Shown one piece after another: positions 53,556-64,000 of a stretch of 64,000 bases of DNA; position 1 is the stretch's first letter, and each line of letters opens with the position of its first letter. The stretch is taken from assembly GCA_963921425.1 (NCBI GenBank), contig OY992833.1, positions 26,770,698 through 26,834,697 of the forward strand. Direction: 5' to 3'. The notes below the pieces were generated by a model. The model worked only from the letters and a program-made list of their open reading frames with translations, did not search any database and was not told the DNA's origin. This DNA is from Dryas octopetala (Eukaryota > Streptophyta > Magnoliopsida > Rosales > Rosaceae). Position numbers and translations under genes: made by a program.

Positions 53556-55773
53556 CTATTGGTGAACTTCGTTGGGTAAAGTTTGTGGAGTTCTTCTAAA
53601 TACATGTTTTCTGCAGCGTTCAAAAATGCTGTCATATATCAGATCAAATTGAACTCCTGCTCTCTCCCGGTTCACAATGAAGAATATGTGATCAGCTTCC
53701 ACAATCTTGTAGTACCTGCATTTACCAAACTCATGATGTTTAACCTTAACGTTCTGAACCATGTATATATATATATATAATATGGTTTCATAGCTAAGAA
53801 AGGTTGGGATGCTGCTGGAATAGAAAGCATGACTAACCAGACGCCTGGTTGCAATGGATGACACTCTGAATCATCTTTTACCAAATGGTGCGGGTGCTCA
53901 ATTGGGAGTCGAGGGTAAGTCATGGAGATGGTGTTCAGAGCTCCATCATTGTCTTGCCAATCCTCATCCCTGCACAAGCATTCACACATTAACACTTAAA
54001 TTGGAGTGTTTTATTATCTAATTTGGTCAAAATATTAATGCATAAAAAATCATAGCATCATAATATGCACTTAAAGAACACACACCTGTAGCCTTTATAT
54101 GGGGAAGAGGCATCAGGAGGATGACTCCATTGGCTCATCTGCAACACTCTAATGAACAGCAATGGGTGAATTCCAAATATGCTAGAAGGAACTGTAACCC
54201 CAAATATCTTCTTTGTACGCTTGGTGGCATAGCTGAAGTAGTATGTGTTGGGAAAGGTATGTAGATGGCTGTTGAGTCTTGTGGACCCTTGAATTGTAAG
54301 GTTTGGGAGGATCCAATCGCCAGAAGCGAATGGGCCTGAGTTTCCCAACAGGCAATCAACAAGACCCCAAACACCAACTTTCTTCCATGTGATGTTATAG
54401 TGATCAAACCCAAAGTTGTAATATTCCTTCAGCCAGGGAATGTCAAACCAATCATAAATGATTACTCCTATGCGGCATAGCTGAAGCAGACATATAGGTT
54501 TCATGGTCCTGCCATCTTCAGGCCTGGGATGTATGGAAACCACAGTGAGTAATTCTAGAGACAGGAGATTCAGACAAAACAATAAAGCTGAAATGAAACT
54601 CACTGCATTCCATCCAAGTAGGCTCTTGTAGTCCCATTGAATGCTCCTGACAATGATGTTATGCTTAGTACCCAATTCTCGTGAGTGTTCTCATACCCCT
54701 TGAAAGCCTGAAAACAAAATGAAACATTTTAAGTCAAAACTAATCTACACCAATTCCAATTCATAGATTCTTCATTCTTGCACCACTAATTTGGTAATGC
54801 AATTTGGACCAACCTTATCAGCAAGCATTTGTTGCAGCACACGGACAACCTGTGCTCCGGCGGAATGCCCAACAAAGTGGATAGGGTGATCCTCATCCCA
54901 TTCAGGGTAGTGCCCTGCATCATCCCAATTACAACAAACAATGAGATTTGCTATCTTCTTTCGAAAAAAAAAAAAAAAAACCAAATGATACTTGCTATCA
55001 TATGAGGCCTACTAAGCAAACAATTTCATCAAATAAAAACATAATAAAAAACACGGGGCAGAGATAGAAATACAGAACCTTGTTCATAAATACGACCAAA
55101 CTGGGAATGCCCACAAGCCTTGCTGTGTTCGTCACCATAATCGACCCGCCCACCTTTCAAATAGTAGAACAATTCACGAGCCCTGAAACCCCAAAACCCA
55201 ATTAAACCTTGTTAGCCCCAAAGGGTGCAAAACAGAAACAGCTATTGGAAAACAAAAGAGCCATGAATGAATTTTAAAAGACAAAAGGCTTTGATGCACA
55301 AGCACAAACCTATCATAAATGCTGGTTAGAGATCCCAAATCAGGCACGAGAACCCTTTCATCTTTCTTCTCAGCTCCGGCGAAATACGACAAACCTCCCA
55401 GCCTCTGAAAAACAGAAATGTTGAAAAACCCAGTTATATAAACATTGAACAAAATGAATCAAAAAACCCAAAATGCTCACTTGAAGAAGGAATCAAAACC
55501 CATTTCAGAACAATAACATACCCCTTTGCCAAAACCAAATATTCCATGGACCAAAACAATAGGAGGCAGATTGGCATTGGTCGATGTCCTTGTAGGCGCC
55601 TCTTCCTCTTTCACCTCAATACTCATGTTCGGCTTGAAGAACAATTCATTCAAAGCCTGTGAGAGGTCGCCCGCCACAGCCGAGCTGAATATGTAAAACC
55701 CATATAGCAAATGAACCATGGAGCTCACAAACAGCTCTGATAATTGCAGAGCAGCTATCCACAACCTGAACAT
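53556..55773 (-). CDS. alpha/beta-hydrolase lipase, copy 2
   Basis: Second full lipase gene with the same eight-exon structure: 55522-55773, 55310-55404, 55079-55182, 54814-54914, 54604-54707, 54086-54523, 53838-53969, 53556-53715, encoding 461 aa. Intron 2 is only 127 bp because the solo LTR is absent. Differences from copy 1 include AVAGD for AKAGD, ELFFK for ELFLK, KEEEA for KAEEA, GGRVDYG for GGPVDYG, elbow GHSAG for GHSTG, ILPNL for ILLDL, NRERA for NRGRA, and KHVF for KYVF. Ser168 is kept. This copy retains the original upstream flank beyond 56095, so it is the better candidate for the ancestral expression pattern. Substrate unknown. Confidence 0.88.
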
Positions 55774-57260
55774 CTTGTCCACACTGATAAACCGGAGCCT
55801 CCTTCTTCTTATTCTTATTGTTCAACCCAACCAAGAAGGCTCTTTCTGCAGAATGAAAGCCTCAAGCTGTAATAAAAGGCATGAAACCCCTTCTATGAAA
55901 AGATCAATAGAAGGGGAAAACAAAGACAAGTCTCTGAAACTCCGCGGGCGTCTTTTGTTTTCTTATCCACCAAACAGAAGAAAGAAAGAAAAAAATGAAA
56001 ACATAAAAAAGAGAAAGGACTAATTTTTGTATGCTGGCTCGAGACTTGGGAAATGGGTTTCGCACTCGCTTCCCTTCCCACAATTCTCTCGTTGCGCAAC
56101 TATTTTTTCTCACGCGACTCACAAGTCACAACCCAAATAAACCAATGGAAAGAGCTTTACTGTTCATTCATTCGTTTTTCGTTTGGAGGCAGAGAGAAGA
56201 GAGACCAGAAATCGGTGCAACGTGTCCTCGATACATACGCTCCACGAAATTATAAGTTTTTAACCCAGGTAGGGCCCACTAAATAAGTGGCCAACATTTT
56301 CCTCCGATTTAGCTATGAAAAAAAAAAAAAGGGGTAATAATCTATTTATAAGATTCGGATATTTAGATATAAGGGATTTTGTTTGTTGTTTAATTCTAGG
56401 CGTTTCGTTTGTATCCAGGTCTGGTGTGTGCTGGAGCTAAGCTGGACTTGGACTACCTGCAGCGGACCAACTACAACCGGTTTATTAATGTCTTCTTAAA
56501 TTCAATACCCATTACCGGAACCTAATGCCCTCCCTCCTCAACCACGCGCTTTCAACGTAAACTGGTCCACACCTTAAGTCAAGCAGCGCACGGCGCACGC
56601 AAGAATCTTAAATAACACATGAAAAACTTGTTTCATTACTACGATAGCAAAAGGGCACAGCTCTGGGTAATGGGCATCCAGCATTCAGCAACCACATTTC
56701 TTCCAGTAAATTTTGGTCTGATACCACCACATAATATTATTAATTTAATCATATTATAACATATATATATTTATTAATAATTTATTTTAAATATATATTT
56801 ATTATTCATCGATATTATAACATGTAAATTAATAGCATCATATACCAAAAGGTGTTGTGGTGACACACAAAATTTTTTGCATTTCTTTTAAGACACGGTT
56901 GAGTTCTTATATGTATATAAAAATAGAGAAGAACTTACCTATATATCCCCTCATATAATACCACATGACATTTATCTTTCTCATTGACTATCTCCCTTCT
57001 CTCACTCTATTTCTCTTATCTTTTGTCTCTATCTTTCTCTTCAAATGATGACACATCACTACAATATGAAAATAGATAAGTTTTTTTTCATAGAACTATA
57101 GGTGAGTATGTTAGGCAGTGGCTTTTTATGAACATTTCCCATGCACAATTGCACAACAAATACCATGCAACAGTTACATGTTAGACATTCTTAACTTCTT
57201 ACATACCAGGTTTGACTACTTGCTTTAAAAAGCAATAACCAATGTTAAAATGTTGATATT

Positions 57261-57617
57261 CTATAATGTAGATGTGGGAATTGGTCAGTTTTACCGGCCA
57301 TTACAGGCCAACCGACCATTATCGACCAGCTGATAATTTTACTAATAACCGACCCACCAAATCGGACCGATAATATCAACCGACTCATCAAAGTTGGTTC
57401 AGATGTTAGTTTTGAAATTGATCAAATATTGATCTAATAATTCCAACTGACCCACCTATACCAACCTTATTACCTTATTGGCAACCGACTCATAACCAAC
57501 CCACAATGGGTGAGTCAGTTGTTGGTTGTCATCAATGGCCTTATCAACCTTGTCGGTCAGTCAATTGTTTAGTCGATATGCAACCGACCCGACTCATTTT
57601 TCACCCCTACTATAATA
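57261..57617. mobile_element. hAT-type MITE with 8-bp target duplication
   Basis: Element 57269-57609 starts TAGATGTGGGAATTGGTC and ends GACTCATTTTTCACCCCTA, imperfect inverted repeats of the TAGGGGTG type. Flanks CTATAATG (57261-57268) and CTATAATA (57610-57617) form an 8-bp duplication with one change. The interior is rich in CCGAC/GTCGG motifs. No ORF. Confidence 0.7.
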
Positions 57618-59753
57618 CAGTCCTTTTGAATAAATGAATAGTACAAAATTTAATGCTTATGCACCAGGTTTTTTAAGTATTTTGGGTCTTTATATTTTAT
57701 GCATCTGGATTAGTCCAAGAAACTCACTTATATACAAAGTTTAATTTATCATCTTTAGTTGGATTAGTTTTCTAGATAAACACATACTTTTATTATTATT
57801 ATTTTTTTGCTAGAAGATAAATACATACATTGGATATTATGTTCACAAAACAAAAAAGATTAAAAATAAGTAAAAGGTAGAATGATTCTTGTCTATACAT
57901 GCTTGTGTACGTAGTCTCACAATAATTGGGACGTAGGTTACACGCTCTTGCAAAACGTGGTGGGGGTTGATCATTCTCTAGTGGGTTGTTGCACATGGAA
58001 GTTCAGTGTTGGCAAATTGGGTGTGTACAATAAACAAACAACAAACTGGACCCCGTGCAATAAGCAGAGAATACAAAATGAGTTTGGTGAGCGGTGAGTC
58101 TTGTTGCGCTGTTGTTTGTTGTCCAAAGGGCAAAAGGATTTGACTGCATTTCATAGATCACACGCCACCAAAAAGTTGCTAAACTCCTTAAATTCGGCTT
58201 CAACTGTATTATAGTTGAGGATAATCTTAGAAAAAATTATTTTGTATAATTAATTTATGTATTATAATATGAATAAATGATGAGTTTATACTTGTAAAAT
58301 AAAATTATTAATATTTACCCATATAATACTAAATTGATTAATTACACTATATAGCGGTTTTATGATAATACAAAATAATTTCTCATAATTCTTTTTTGCA
58401 CACAATTTCTTATCAACTTTTATGGTATGTTTTCGTTGACTCTATACAAAATAATTTGAAGCACTTTCTCTCATATTTGTATAAATACTTATAAGGATTT
58501 TGAACCTCTTTGTCTATAATCAATTGGTTTTAAACTATTTTGTTCATAATATTAGAGCCAAGTTTACCTACATGTTAGGCCGCATGGTCATACGTGATTC
58601 ATATCACTTGATATAAATTGTCCACATATTTAATTTAGGTAACGCCACGCATGTGATAATGTAAAATGTTGTCCTATATTAAAAAATTAAAGTCTTTTGT
58701 GTAAGTTTTTATAAGGGTGTTAGCACTCATAGCCATTTGTTTTGAGTTAAGTACTCCCATAAGGGTATCAGCACTCGTATATGTGCAAATCATATATTAC
58801 ATTGGTTGAAGAAAGAAATAGTGAGAAATTATTTTAACTGTTGTATTCGATGTAGTCTTTAAATATATTCGCCCCCTCAAATTAAATAGGTGAATATTCT
58901 TGACACGAACTAATATTATTATTTTTTTACACGAACTAATATTATAAAAGTATTCGAATTTGAAACCCCTATGTAAAATGTGAAGAAAATTGTCATTAAT
59001 TAGTTGGTATGTATAAATACCAAGTACTTTTTTTTTTTTGAGAAGACATAAATACCAAGTACTTAAAGTAACTATTAATGTTTTCGCTTTTCACCAAAAT
59101 GTGGCTAATTATTTAGAATAAATTTTTTTGGTCGAAATTATTTAGAATAAATGAATTAAAATAAAATTTAAAAGATGATCACAAACGGACGTGGAAAGCC
59201 GAAAACGACGCTGTTGTATACTCAAATAATACGCGGTCCCGGAGCACGTGAAGGACTGAAAATGCAGAGGTAGAACCGTAGAAGCCCAGATCTGAAAGCA
59301 AAGTGAAAGGACCATAAATACAAAAGCAAAGAAGAATCAACTTTCTTATCCTGGAAACTTCTAGACAATCAGTTACCATATTTTTTTAGTTGAAAATCAT
59401 TTACCATATTAATCTTGTGACGTAATTGATGATTAAATTGCTAATCACATTCTCATAAGCCATCTGATAGTAATCACGTGGAGAAGCGGAAGTCTGTCTC
59501 AACTGATGAATAGATTGTATTTTTTGTATTTATTTATTTATTTGAAGAATAGATTATTCAAGGTTGGAAACCTACTGCTATTTGAAATTTTGAAGTATTG
59601 AGTATTGACTAGCTAAGTCTAGATTTTTCTTTTCTCAACTTTGTTCCAACTTCCAAGTTCCAACCAAGGTTGGTTCAGCCGTTCAGGTGCCACTTTTTTT
59701 AAATTTGTCAAAAGTTAGTGGGCAATACATGCCCACTTTTTTTTTTTTTTTTT

Positions 59754-60312
59754 GAGCAAATTATATGTAGATATCTCAAGTATACATCCTTATTCATTTG
59801 AGTACTTTAATAAAAAAAAGTTACTCAGAGGTATCTCAACTACTGATTTTACATACCCAGATATCTCCGTCAACTATTCTGTCAGGCCTGCTGTTAACTG
59901 CCTACGTGGCATACTCACATACCTTTAAAAAAAATGCCACGTGGACAAAAAAATAATAAAAAATAAAATAATTATTTATAACAACTAAAAAAATAAAAAA
60001 ATAAAAAATAAAAAACAAAAAAATGGAGTTTCAAGCTTTGCAGCCTCCCTCCGCCTCCCACCCCTCCCTCCGAGACCCACCCAACCCAGCCACCCATCCT
60101 TTCGACCCCAGCCACCTTGCTGCCGACCCACCCCCTCTCTTTCCCCACCCCTCTCCTCTCTCTCTCTCTCCCCGAAACCCCAGCCCAAGCCCAACCCCGA
60201 GCCCTCCTCCCTTTACCTTCCCCGCATCGACCACCCAACCCAGTGATCCACCCACCTCCCTCCCCTCTCTGGCCACCAGCTCCATCTCTCTTTCTTTCTC
60301 CCTCTGTTTCTT

Positions 60313-60347
<35 letters not shown>

Positions 60348-60981
60348 CTCTCAGATCTGAACGAGGGTAGAGCTCGGGGCGGAGCAGGTCGGGGCTGGGG
60401 TTTCGGGGAGAGAGAGAAATAATGAGGTAGAGAGAGTGGAGAGGGGAGGGGAGAGAGGGGGGTGGGTGGCTCGATTGGGGAGAAAGAGAGCGAGGCAGAG
60501 AGAGAAAGTGAGGCAGAGAGAGAGAGTGAGGCAGAGAGAGATGAGAGGGGGGAGAGAGAGGGGGTGGGTGGGCGGGTGGGTTGGCGGCGTGGTGGGTGGG
60601 TCGGAGGCAGGGTGGCTGGGGTCAGAGGGGTGGGTGGCTGGGTTGGGTGGGTCTCGGAGGGAGGGATGAGAGGCTGCAAGCCTGCAACTCCATTTTTTTC
60701 TTTATTTTTTAGTTTTTAGTTTTTTTTTTAGTTTTTTTAAATAATTATTTTATTTTTAAAAGTTTATTTCATTTTTTATTATTTTTTTGTCTATGTGGCA
60801 TTTTTTTTAAAGATATGTGAGTGTGCCACATATGCAATTAACGACATGTTTGACAGAATAGTTGACGAAGGTACTTGGGTGTGCAAAATCAGTAGTTGAG
60901 GTACCTCTGAGCAACTTTTTTTTTATTAGAGTACTCAAGTGAACAAAGGTGTATACTTGAGTTATCTGTGTGTAATTTACC
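59754..60981. mobile_element. 1.2-kb fold-back element with pyrimidine/purine centre
   Basis: The left arm begins GAGCAAATTATATGTAGAT and the right end is roughly its complement (ATCTGTGTGTAATTTACC). Inside, GGTATCTCAACTACTGATTTT pairs with AAATCAGTAGTTGAGGTACC, and GCCACGTGG pairs with the right-hand GTGGCA region. The pairing continues into the centre, where CCCTCCCTCCGAGACCCACC pairs with GGTGGGTCTCGGAGGGAGGG. Terminal motif and arm style match the elements at 12.1 and 13.1 kb. T-rich flanks hide any target duplication. Confidence 0.75.
60280..60560. repeat. CT/GA-rich low-complexity core
   Basis: Pyrimidine tract (CT)n up to about 60352, then purine tracts of GAGAGAG and GAGGCAGAGAGAGA repeats. 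This polypyrimidine-to-polypurine switch is the loop region of the fold-back element. ORFs here are artefacts. Confidence 0.85.
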
Positions 60982-61528
60982 TTTCTTTTATGTGTGGGGA
61001 CTGTGGGAGGGAAGTTTGAATTTGAATTCTCTGAGTATACCAATACATGCTCTTAGCTATTTGTGTCGGCTACTAGAGTTTCAAATCTTCATCACATTTC
61101 ATGCTATGATGTTAAGTATGAAGAAGTGAGTCTAAAGTGGTGAGGCTTATTTTTAAGAGAATTTTGTTCGATCACTGAAAAGTTTTCTGGGTGAAAAACA
61201 ATTGTAAAATAAATTATTGAACAAAGTTATTTAATCAGTAATTGACAACAAATTCTTTTCTAATATGAGATATAAGTGAGCGTTCGAACTACTGTTGAGT
61301 GTTCAGACACTCACATTCACAAGTATTAACAAAAAATAAAGTAATTGACAGGTAGGGGCAAACAGCAGTTCATTTCCCCGGCCCAAACCTACTATTCTCA
61401 GCCCAAGGCCACGTGTTAGGCCCAAATTGTATTTCCAGCCCAAAAATTAACGTCCGCAATCATTTTCAGCAAAACCCCCTCTAATCTATCACTCTCCTCT
61501 TTCGCAAAACCCTAATTTCAGAGATCCA

Positions 61529-63525
61529 ATGGCGCTGCAACAGTTTGGGCGCACCAAGAGTGTGACGAAGCGGTCGACCAAGTACTTGGATGAAGCGCTA
61601 TACGTGAGGCTCTTCAAGGATGGTGGCTCGGAGTTGAGCGTTCGACAACAGCTCAATGAATTCCTCAAGAGCCGCAAGCGAGTCTACAAATGGGAGGTCG
61701 GCGACACCCTCAAGAAGCTTCGCGAACGCAAGCTCTACTACCCTGCTCTCAAGGTCCGCATCCCCAAGCCCACAAATTGTTGTTGGTTATGCATTTGCCG
61801 CCTTCTTTTTACACAGTTAATCAATTTTTGAACTCAAAGATCATTATTTCCAGCTACTTGATTTGTAGAACTTAGGCAATGCACATTGTCGTGAAGAGAG
61901 AGCTAATAAGTAGCATATGATTCAATATACTTTAATGTGTATAATTTCCCAACTTAGTAAATGGGTGGAAGTTTTTTTGTAAATTTGGTAACTTTAAAAA
62001 ACAAAATAAATTTGACATTTTGCTGTGTTAAAATGTGAAGCATGTGATGTACGAATGTTTGTCCAATCACCAATGTAATATATGTATTTTTTGTGGCTTT
62101 CAGCTATTCTATATATATATCATTTCTTTGTCAATTATTAGATTTTTTGGATGCTACTTAATTTGAATCGATTCCTTAGCCGATATCAGATAGTTCCCCT
62201 TATTGCTTGTTATGTTTCTTTGTTTTCTCTGTTCTAATCTGAACTGCAAGACATAGATGTTAAGCTGTTTCACATTACAGCTCTCAGAAAATATGGCTAA
62301 GAGGGGAATGATCAAGACAGTCAGTGATCATGCTATACATCTTGATCTTCTTGCTAAAGCTCGAGGCATTCCTGCTGCAGAAAATTATTTCGTTGATCTT
62401 CCTGAATCATCAAAGAACCATCTCTGTTACGGTGCCCTGTTCAACTGTTACTGTAAGGAATTGAAGACTGAAGAAGCCGAAGCTCTCATGGAAAAGATGA
62501 AGGCACTTAACCTTCCTTTAACATCCATGCCTTATAACAGCCTTATGACCCTTTACACAAAAACTGGGCAGCCGGAAAAGGCCCCAGCCATCATACAAGA
62601 AATGAAGGCCGGCAATGTCATGCTTGATTCGTTTTCTTACAATGTCTGGATGCGAGCTCTTGCTGCTGCCAATGATATTTCTGGGGTTGAAAGGGTTATT
62701 GATGAGATGAAGAGGGATGGTCGAGTTGCCAGTGATTGGACCACATATAGTAACTTAGCTTCGATTTATGTTAATGCTGGCATGTTTGAGAAGGCAGAAA
62801 ATGCACTTAAGGAATTGGAGAAGAAAAATTCCCGCCGAGATCTTTCAGCCTTCCAATTCCTTATTACATTGTATGGTCGAACGGGGAACGTGCTTGAAGT
62901 TTATCGGGTATGGCGTTCCTTGAGGCTGGTTTTCCCCAAAACTGCAAACATAAGTTATCTTAATATGATCCAAGCTTTGGTTAACTTGAAAGATCTACCA
63001 GGTGCGGAGAAAAGTTTCAGGGAATGGGAATCTCGGTGCTCAACATATGATATTAGGGTAGCAAATGCTCTGATTGGAGCTTATGCTAAGGAGGGTATGC
63101 TAGAGAAGGCTATGGAGCTCAAGGAGCAAGCCTGCAGGAGGGGAGCCAAGCCTAATGTAAAAACCTGGGAGATCTTTCTGGATTATTATTTGAAGAATGG
63201 AGAATTTGAATTGGCAGTTGATTCTGTTGCCAATGCGATATCCATCGGTAGAGGGGACGGTAGGAAGTGGAGTCCATCACAAGAGATTGTCAAAACCTTG
63301 ATGGGGCATTTTGAGAACGAGAAGGATGTTGATAGTGCAGAAGGTTTTCTGGAGATTTTGAAGAAATCTGTAGATTCCTTAGGGGTTGAGGTATTTGAAT
63401 CCTTGATTAGAACTTATGCGGCTGCTGGAAGGACGAGTCCTGCAATGCGTCCTCGGTTGAAAATGGAGAATGTGGAGGTGAGTGAAGCCGGTAAAAAGTT
63501 GCTCGAGGCCATATGCGTGGAGTGA
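61529..63525 (+). CDS. P-class pentatricopeptide repeat protein, probably mitochondrial
   Basis: RNA-binding helical-repeat protein; from memory it resembles At1g60770, a P-class PPR beside AP1M2 in Arabidopsis. Two exons (61529-61753 and 62281-63525) with one 527-bp intron give 489 aa. The start is in a favourable context (CCAATGGCG) after a C/T-rich leader. Short basic N-terminus (FGRTKSVTKRSTKYL) could target mitochondria. Conserved block RKRVYKWEVGDTLKKLRERK, then about nine PPR units from residue 95, for example YNSLMTLYTKTGQPEKAPAI and TYSNLASIYVNAGMFEKAEN. No DYW or E domain, so an editing role is unlikely. It could be an mRNA-stability factor or a mitoribosomal PPR protein. Confidence 0.9.
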
Positions 63526-64000
63526 GTTTTGTTTTGTCGGGAAAATGGAGTTTTAATGGTCTGTTTTGGGGACCGATAATAAAATGTACGTTTCTGCGCC
63601 ATAACGAGTAAGCAAAGGATTATTGTTGTAGCTTGATACTAGGGTTCAAGTCTAGTTTATTCTGCGTCTTACCGTTCCAAAGTGGTATTTACTATATACT
63701 AATCAAAATGTTTTGTGAAACTAAATGCTACTAGGATTTCTAGTAGTAGTAACACTCCAAATGTCATTTCTAGTATTTGTCCTCCAAACTAAATCCATGA
63801 AAGCCCATTTTACAGTCAAGTCCCAGAAGCCCAACTCACATTGGCTGGGGTTTTGCTCATCCCCCCAGAATCTCCAAGTTAATTAATTGCATAAAGTAGA
63901 ACTCTTCTGAGATGAGCATAGCTTCATAGAATCATAGCACAAAGAGCCACAGCTAATTGCTATGCTACGTGTCGACTTATTGTAGCAGCAATGTGTCACT
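63526..64000. other. 3' flank of PPR gene
   Basis: 3' UTR of the PPR gene, then AT-rich intergenic DNA to the window end. An AATAAAA-type signal occurs at about 63578. Nothing else recognised. Confidence 0.5.

Larger units (their letters stand above)
55774..61528. other. large gene-free region
   Basis: 5' flank of lipase copy 2, then about 5.4 kb of AT-rich DNA with no recognisable gene before the PPR gene. It contains a hAT-type MITE (57261-57617) and a long fold-back element (about 59754-60981), listed separately. The rest (58.2-59.7 kb) shows no structure I can name. Confidence 0.6.

Noticed and set aside
59972..60719. ORFs of 77-235 residues rich in Pro, Ser, Arg or Gly
   Set aside because: All lie in the CT/GA-rich palindrome, occur on both strands and mirror the repeat units.

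Overview
The window is nuclear DNA from a dicot plant, most likely a woody rosid. Long intron-rich genes with GT-AG splicing sit in AT-rich intergenic DNA full of MITE-type elements, and there is one 200-N scaffold gap. I rebuilt exon structures by hand. For eleven full-length genes the exons join in one open frame at a length that fits the family. Names come from family motifs and memory of Arabidopsis relatives, not from a database search.

Layout. 1.4-6.0 kb (-): GH27 beta-L-arabinopyranosidase/alpha-galactosidase. 7.2-11.0 kb (-): plant O-fucosyltransferase-like Golgi protein. 11.5-14.2 kb: cluster of fold-back elements, a SINE-like relic and the gap. 14.4-17.0 kb (+): PRPP synthetase (PRS3/4 type). 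18.4-21.4 kb (-): anthranilate phosphoribosyltransferase-like protein. 23.2-26.4 kb (+): meiotic PHS1. 27.7-28.8 kb (-): class III peroxidase. 29.5-29.7 kb (-): two orphan terminal exons. 30.9-34.8 kb (+): LysM receptor kinase. 35.4-39.0 kb (+): AP-1 mu adaptin. 39.8-42.2 kb (-): TAA1-type tryptophan aminotransferase. 45.2-49.5 kb (-): alpha/beta-hydrolase lipase. 49.8-56.1 kb: tandem duplicate of the TAA 5' half plus the whole lipase. 56.1-61.5 kb: gene-free, with a hAT MITE and a 1.2-kb fold-back element. 61.5-63.5 kb (+): P-class PPR protein.

The most unusual part is 41.4-56.1 kb. A tandem duplication of about 6.3 kb, joined at a 4-bp TTGC microhomology, left a promoter-bearing but 3'-truncated TAA copy between two full lipase genes. 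Lipase copy 1 later gained a 2.04-kb solo LTR (5-bp target duplication) in intron 2. The U3 of this LTR carries about eleven 83-bp tandem repeats upstream of a TATA box. The two units are almost identical over the TAA part but clearly diverged over the lipase part, which suggests gene conversion.

Functionally, a PRPP-making enzyme, an anthranilate-PRT-like protein and the TAA auxin enzyme lie within 28 kb. From memory, the gene order mixes neighbours from Arabidopsis At1g10700-10740, At1g60770-60780, At1g70560-70570 and At3g26370-26380, as expected from an ancestral block fractionated differently after polyploidy. I see no sign of a metabolic operon, virus or CRISPR array.
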